A program made the position numbers and the translations under genes. A stretch of DNA of 21,640 bases from Actinomycetes bacterium. GTDB taxonomy: Bacteria > Actinomycetota > Thermoleophilia > Solirubrobacterales > Solirubrobacteraceae. Within the stretch, counting starts at the first letter, position 1, and the number at the start of each line of letters is the position of its first letter. The notes under the pieces are model-generated. The model did not search any database, was not told where the DNA came from, and saw nothing but the letters and a program-made list of their open reading frames with translations. Below, piece by piece: positions 20,909 to 21,640 of the stretch. The stretch spans positions 1 to 21,640 of the forward strand of contig JAEYAL010000304.1 in NCBI GenBank assembly GCA_023404805.1, read 5' to 3'.

Positions 20909-20914
20909 AGCCTA
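20909..20914 (-). promoter_or_regulatory. -10 element of the decapeptide-repeat gene, leaderless type
   Basis: TAGGCT on the minus strand ends 7 bases before the GTG at 20901; no Shine-Dalgarno. Confidence 0.55.
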
Positions 20915-20952
20915 CGGGGTCGGCTCGCGCTCCGTGGCGGCCCTGGCCGACC

Positions 20953-20997
20953 ACTTGGGTCGGCGGGAGGCCCTTCTGGCGTTTTGCCGACCCAGGT
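20953..20997. repeat. Palindrome family C, single diverged copy, inverted
   Basis: Arms ACTTGGGTCGGC and GCCGACCCAGGT (one mismatch). Read on the minus strand its loop (AAAACGCC then GGGCCTCC) matches the loop order of the pair at 21447-21563 (AAACGCC then GCCCGTC), so this copy is in the opposite orientation. It lies about 40 bases upstream of the decapeptide-repeat gene's promoter. Confidence 0.75.
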
Positions 20998-21057
20998 CGC
21001 GGTACGGGCGGGCGCGGTCGCCAGGGCGCGCGGGCGCGGGGCGCCGGGGGCGCGCGG

Positions 21058-21182
21058 GCGAACTCCCGTCATTCGCGGTCGTCCGACAACCGCAACCCAG
21101 GGCAGTTCACGCGGTGTCGGTGCTACGCCGCGAACTTCCGACGATCGCGGTCGTCCAGCAACCGCAGATGACGGGAGTCCGA
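21058..21182. repeat. Palindrome family A, tandem pair (copies A3 and A4)
   Basis: Diverged relatives of the 13817 elements at 21058-21110 and 21130-21182. Both start GCGAACT and keep the inner stem GCGGT/ACCGC; outer arms are GCGAACTCCCGTC against GGGCAGTTCAC (A3) and GCGAACTTCCG against CGGGAGTCCGA (A4). Start-to-start distance is again 72 bp with an unrelated 19-bp spacer. A4 ends directly at the stop codon of the gene at 21184. Confidence 0.8.
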
Positions 21183-21183
21183 G

Positions 21184-21387
21184 CTACTCCGGCGTCGGCC
21201 CTTGCTGCTCCCGCCGCGCACGATCGGCGGCGCGGCGCCGCCCGACCGCCCGCACCGCGATTCCGAGCACCACGACCAGCATGGCGAGCATCAGCAGCGC
21301 GAAGATGACCAGCGTCGCGTCGGTCACGAGCCAGCTGGTCGTCTCGACCTCGTCCTGCGCGAGGACCAACGGGGCGGCAAGCGGCAT
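21184..21387 (-). CDS. Small single-span membrane protein (67 residues)
   Basis: Unrecognised. The N-terminus (MPLAAPLVLAQDEVETTSWL) is followed by one strong membrane helix (VIFALLMLAMLVVVLGIAV, about 27-45) and a basic cytoplasmic tail (RAVGRRRAADRARREQQGPTPE, in part). Positive-inside reading places the N-terminus outside. ATG 21387 is preceded by TAAAAC with a 6-base gap, a near match to the leaderless -10 pattern. Palindrome A4 abuts its stop codon. Lies upstream of the decapeptide-repeat gene on the same strand. Confidence 0.7.
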   Translation of the reverse strand: MPLAAPLVLAQDEVETTSWLVTDATLVIFALLMLAMLVVVLGIAVRAVGRRRAADRARREQQGPTPE

Positions 21388-21405
21388 CGGGTCGTTTTAC
21401 CGATG
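21385..21405. promoter_or_regulatory. Inverted repeat over the start of the small membrane protein gene
   Basis: CATCGG and CCGATG (6-bp arms) flank GTCGTTTTA. The left arm contains the start codon and the centre contains the presumed -10 region, so a bound protein would block the promoter. Confidence 0.35.
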
Positions 21406-21446
21406 CTGGGCGCCGCCGTCGAGCGCGCGCGGGTAGCGGCGGACGA

Positions 21447-21563
21447 CTTGGGTCGGCGAAACGCCTTATCAAGCCCGTCCGCCGACCCAAGCCGCGCATC
21501 AGCCGCGCGGCGGCCCGACTTGGGTCGGCGAAACGCCTTAGCAGGCCCGTCCGCCGACCCAAG
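21447..21563. repeat. Palindrome family C, tandem pair
   Basis: Copies at 21447-21491 and 21519-21563, 45 bp each with two differences. Perfect 12-bp arms CTTGGGTCGGCG and CGCCGACCCAAG enclose a 21-base loop containing AAACGCCTTA. Similarity extends a few bases outside (GA before, CGCGC after). Start-to-start distance is 72 bp, as for families A and B. Confidence 0.9.
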
Positions 21564-21571
21564 TCGCGCGC

Positions 21572-21640
21572 CTAGCCCCGCGGCGGTGGGGGCGTCGCAG
21601 GGCGGCCCGGCGGCGGCGCCGCAGCGGCGCCGGCCGGCTC
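21572..21640 (-). CDS. Possible C-terminal end of a further gene (partial)
   Basis: An open frame enters from the right edge and ends at TAG (21572-21574). The 22 visible codons give a Pro/Ala-rich tail (EPAGAAAAPPPGRPATPPPP). Too short and low in complexity for any assignment; it may be chance. Palindrome family C lies directly after the stop, as family A does after two real stops. Confidence 0.3.
   Translation of the reverse strand, partial: EPAGAAAAPPPGRPATPPPPRG

Noticed and set aside
21032..21058. G-quadruplex motif (four G-runs of 3-5 with short loops)
   Set aside because: The pattern is met, but such runs arise readily by chance in DNA this GC-rich and no functional position is evident.

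Overview
The window is very GC-rich, with GTG starts about as common as ATG and almost no intergenic A/T. The gene set (RarA, DNA polymerase delta', methylmalonyl-CoA epimerase, acyl-CoA dehydrogenase with a TetR regulator, copper amine oxidase, secreted Ca-loop and propeller proteins) fits a chromosomal segment of a high-GC actinobacterium. The style resembles Thermoleophilia/Solirubrobacterales, but that placement is inference. I see no rRNA, tRNA, transposase, phage gene or cas gene.

Layout. 1-2140 (minus): the N-terminal part of holB and all of rarA, i.e. replication and repair. 2141-2831: a palindrome, two strong hairpins, a 61-codon small ORF and a regulatory interval. 2832-4025 (plus): a secreted DUF3089 alpha/beta hydrolase. 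4100-8043 (minus): a 45-codon membrane peptide ORF, a copper amine oxidase with all cofactor residues, and an APC-type amine/amino-acid permease, which together look like an amine uptake and oxidation unit. 8044-8424: a leader with hairpins and a four-copy GTCGAC repeat. 8425-10184 (minus): an ABC-2 permease and ATPase overlapping by 4 bases. 10230-12335 (minus): two adjacent paralogous secreted proteins with a DxDxDG calcium-type loop. 12454-13803 (plus): an M20 metallopeptidase. 13804-14386: no gene, but two pairs of tandem palindromes. 14387-15968: a TauE/SafE permease divergent from methylmalonyl-CoA epimerase plus a translationally coupled 69-residue protein. 16111-17553 (minus): a secreted beta-propeller. 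17661-19552: an acyl-CoA dehydrogenase divergent from a TetR regulator with an operator-like palindrome between them. 19684-20901 (minus): an unrecognised protein built of about 23 uninterrupted 10-residue repeats. 20902-21640: more tandem palindromes, a 67-residue membrane protein and the tail of a possible further gene.

Two patterns run across the window. First, nine genes have a TANNNT hexamer (always TA followed by C or G) ending 6-8 bases before the start codon and no usable Shine-Dalgarno, as expected for leaderless mRNAs. These fix several GTG starts that a longest-ORF rule would place too far upstream. Second, three unrelated families of 45-53 bp imperfect palindromes occur in intergenic DNA as tandem pairs, and in all four pairs the start-to-start distance is exactly 72 bp although the unit lengths and spacers differ. 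I regard this 72-bp register and the decapeptide-repeat protein as the least explained things here.
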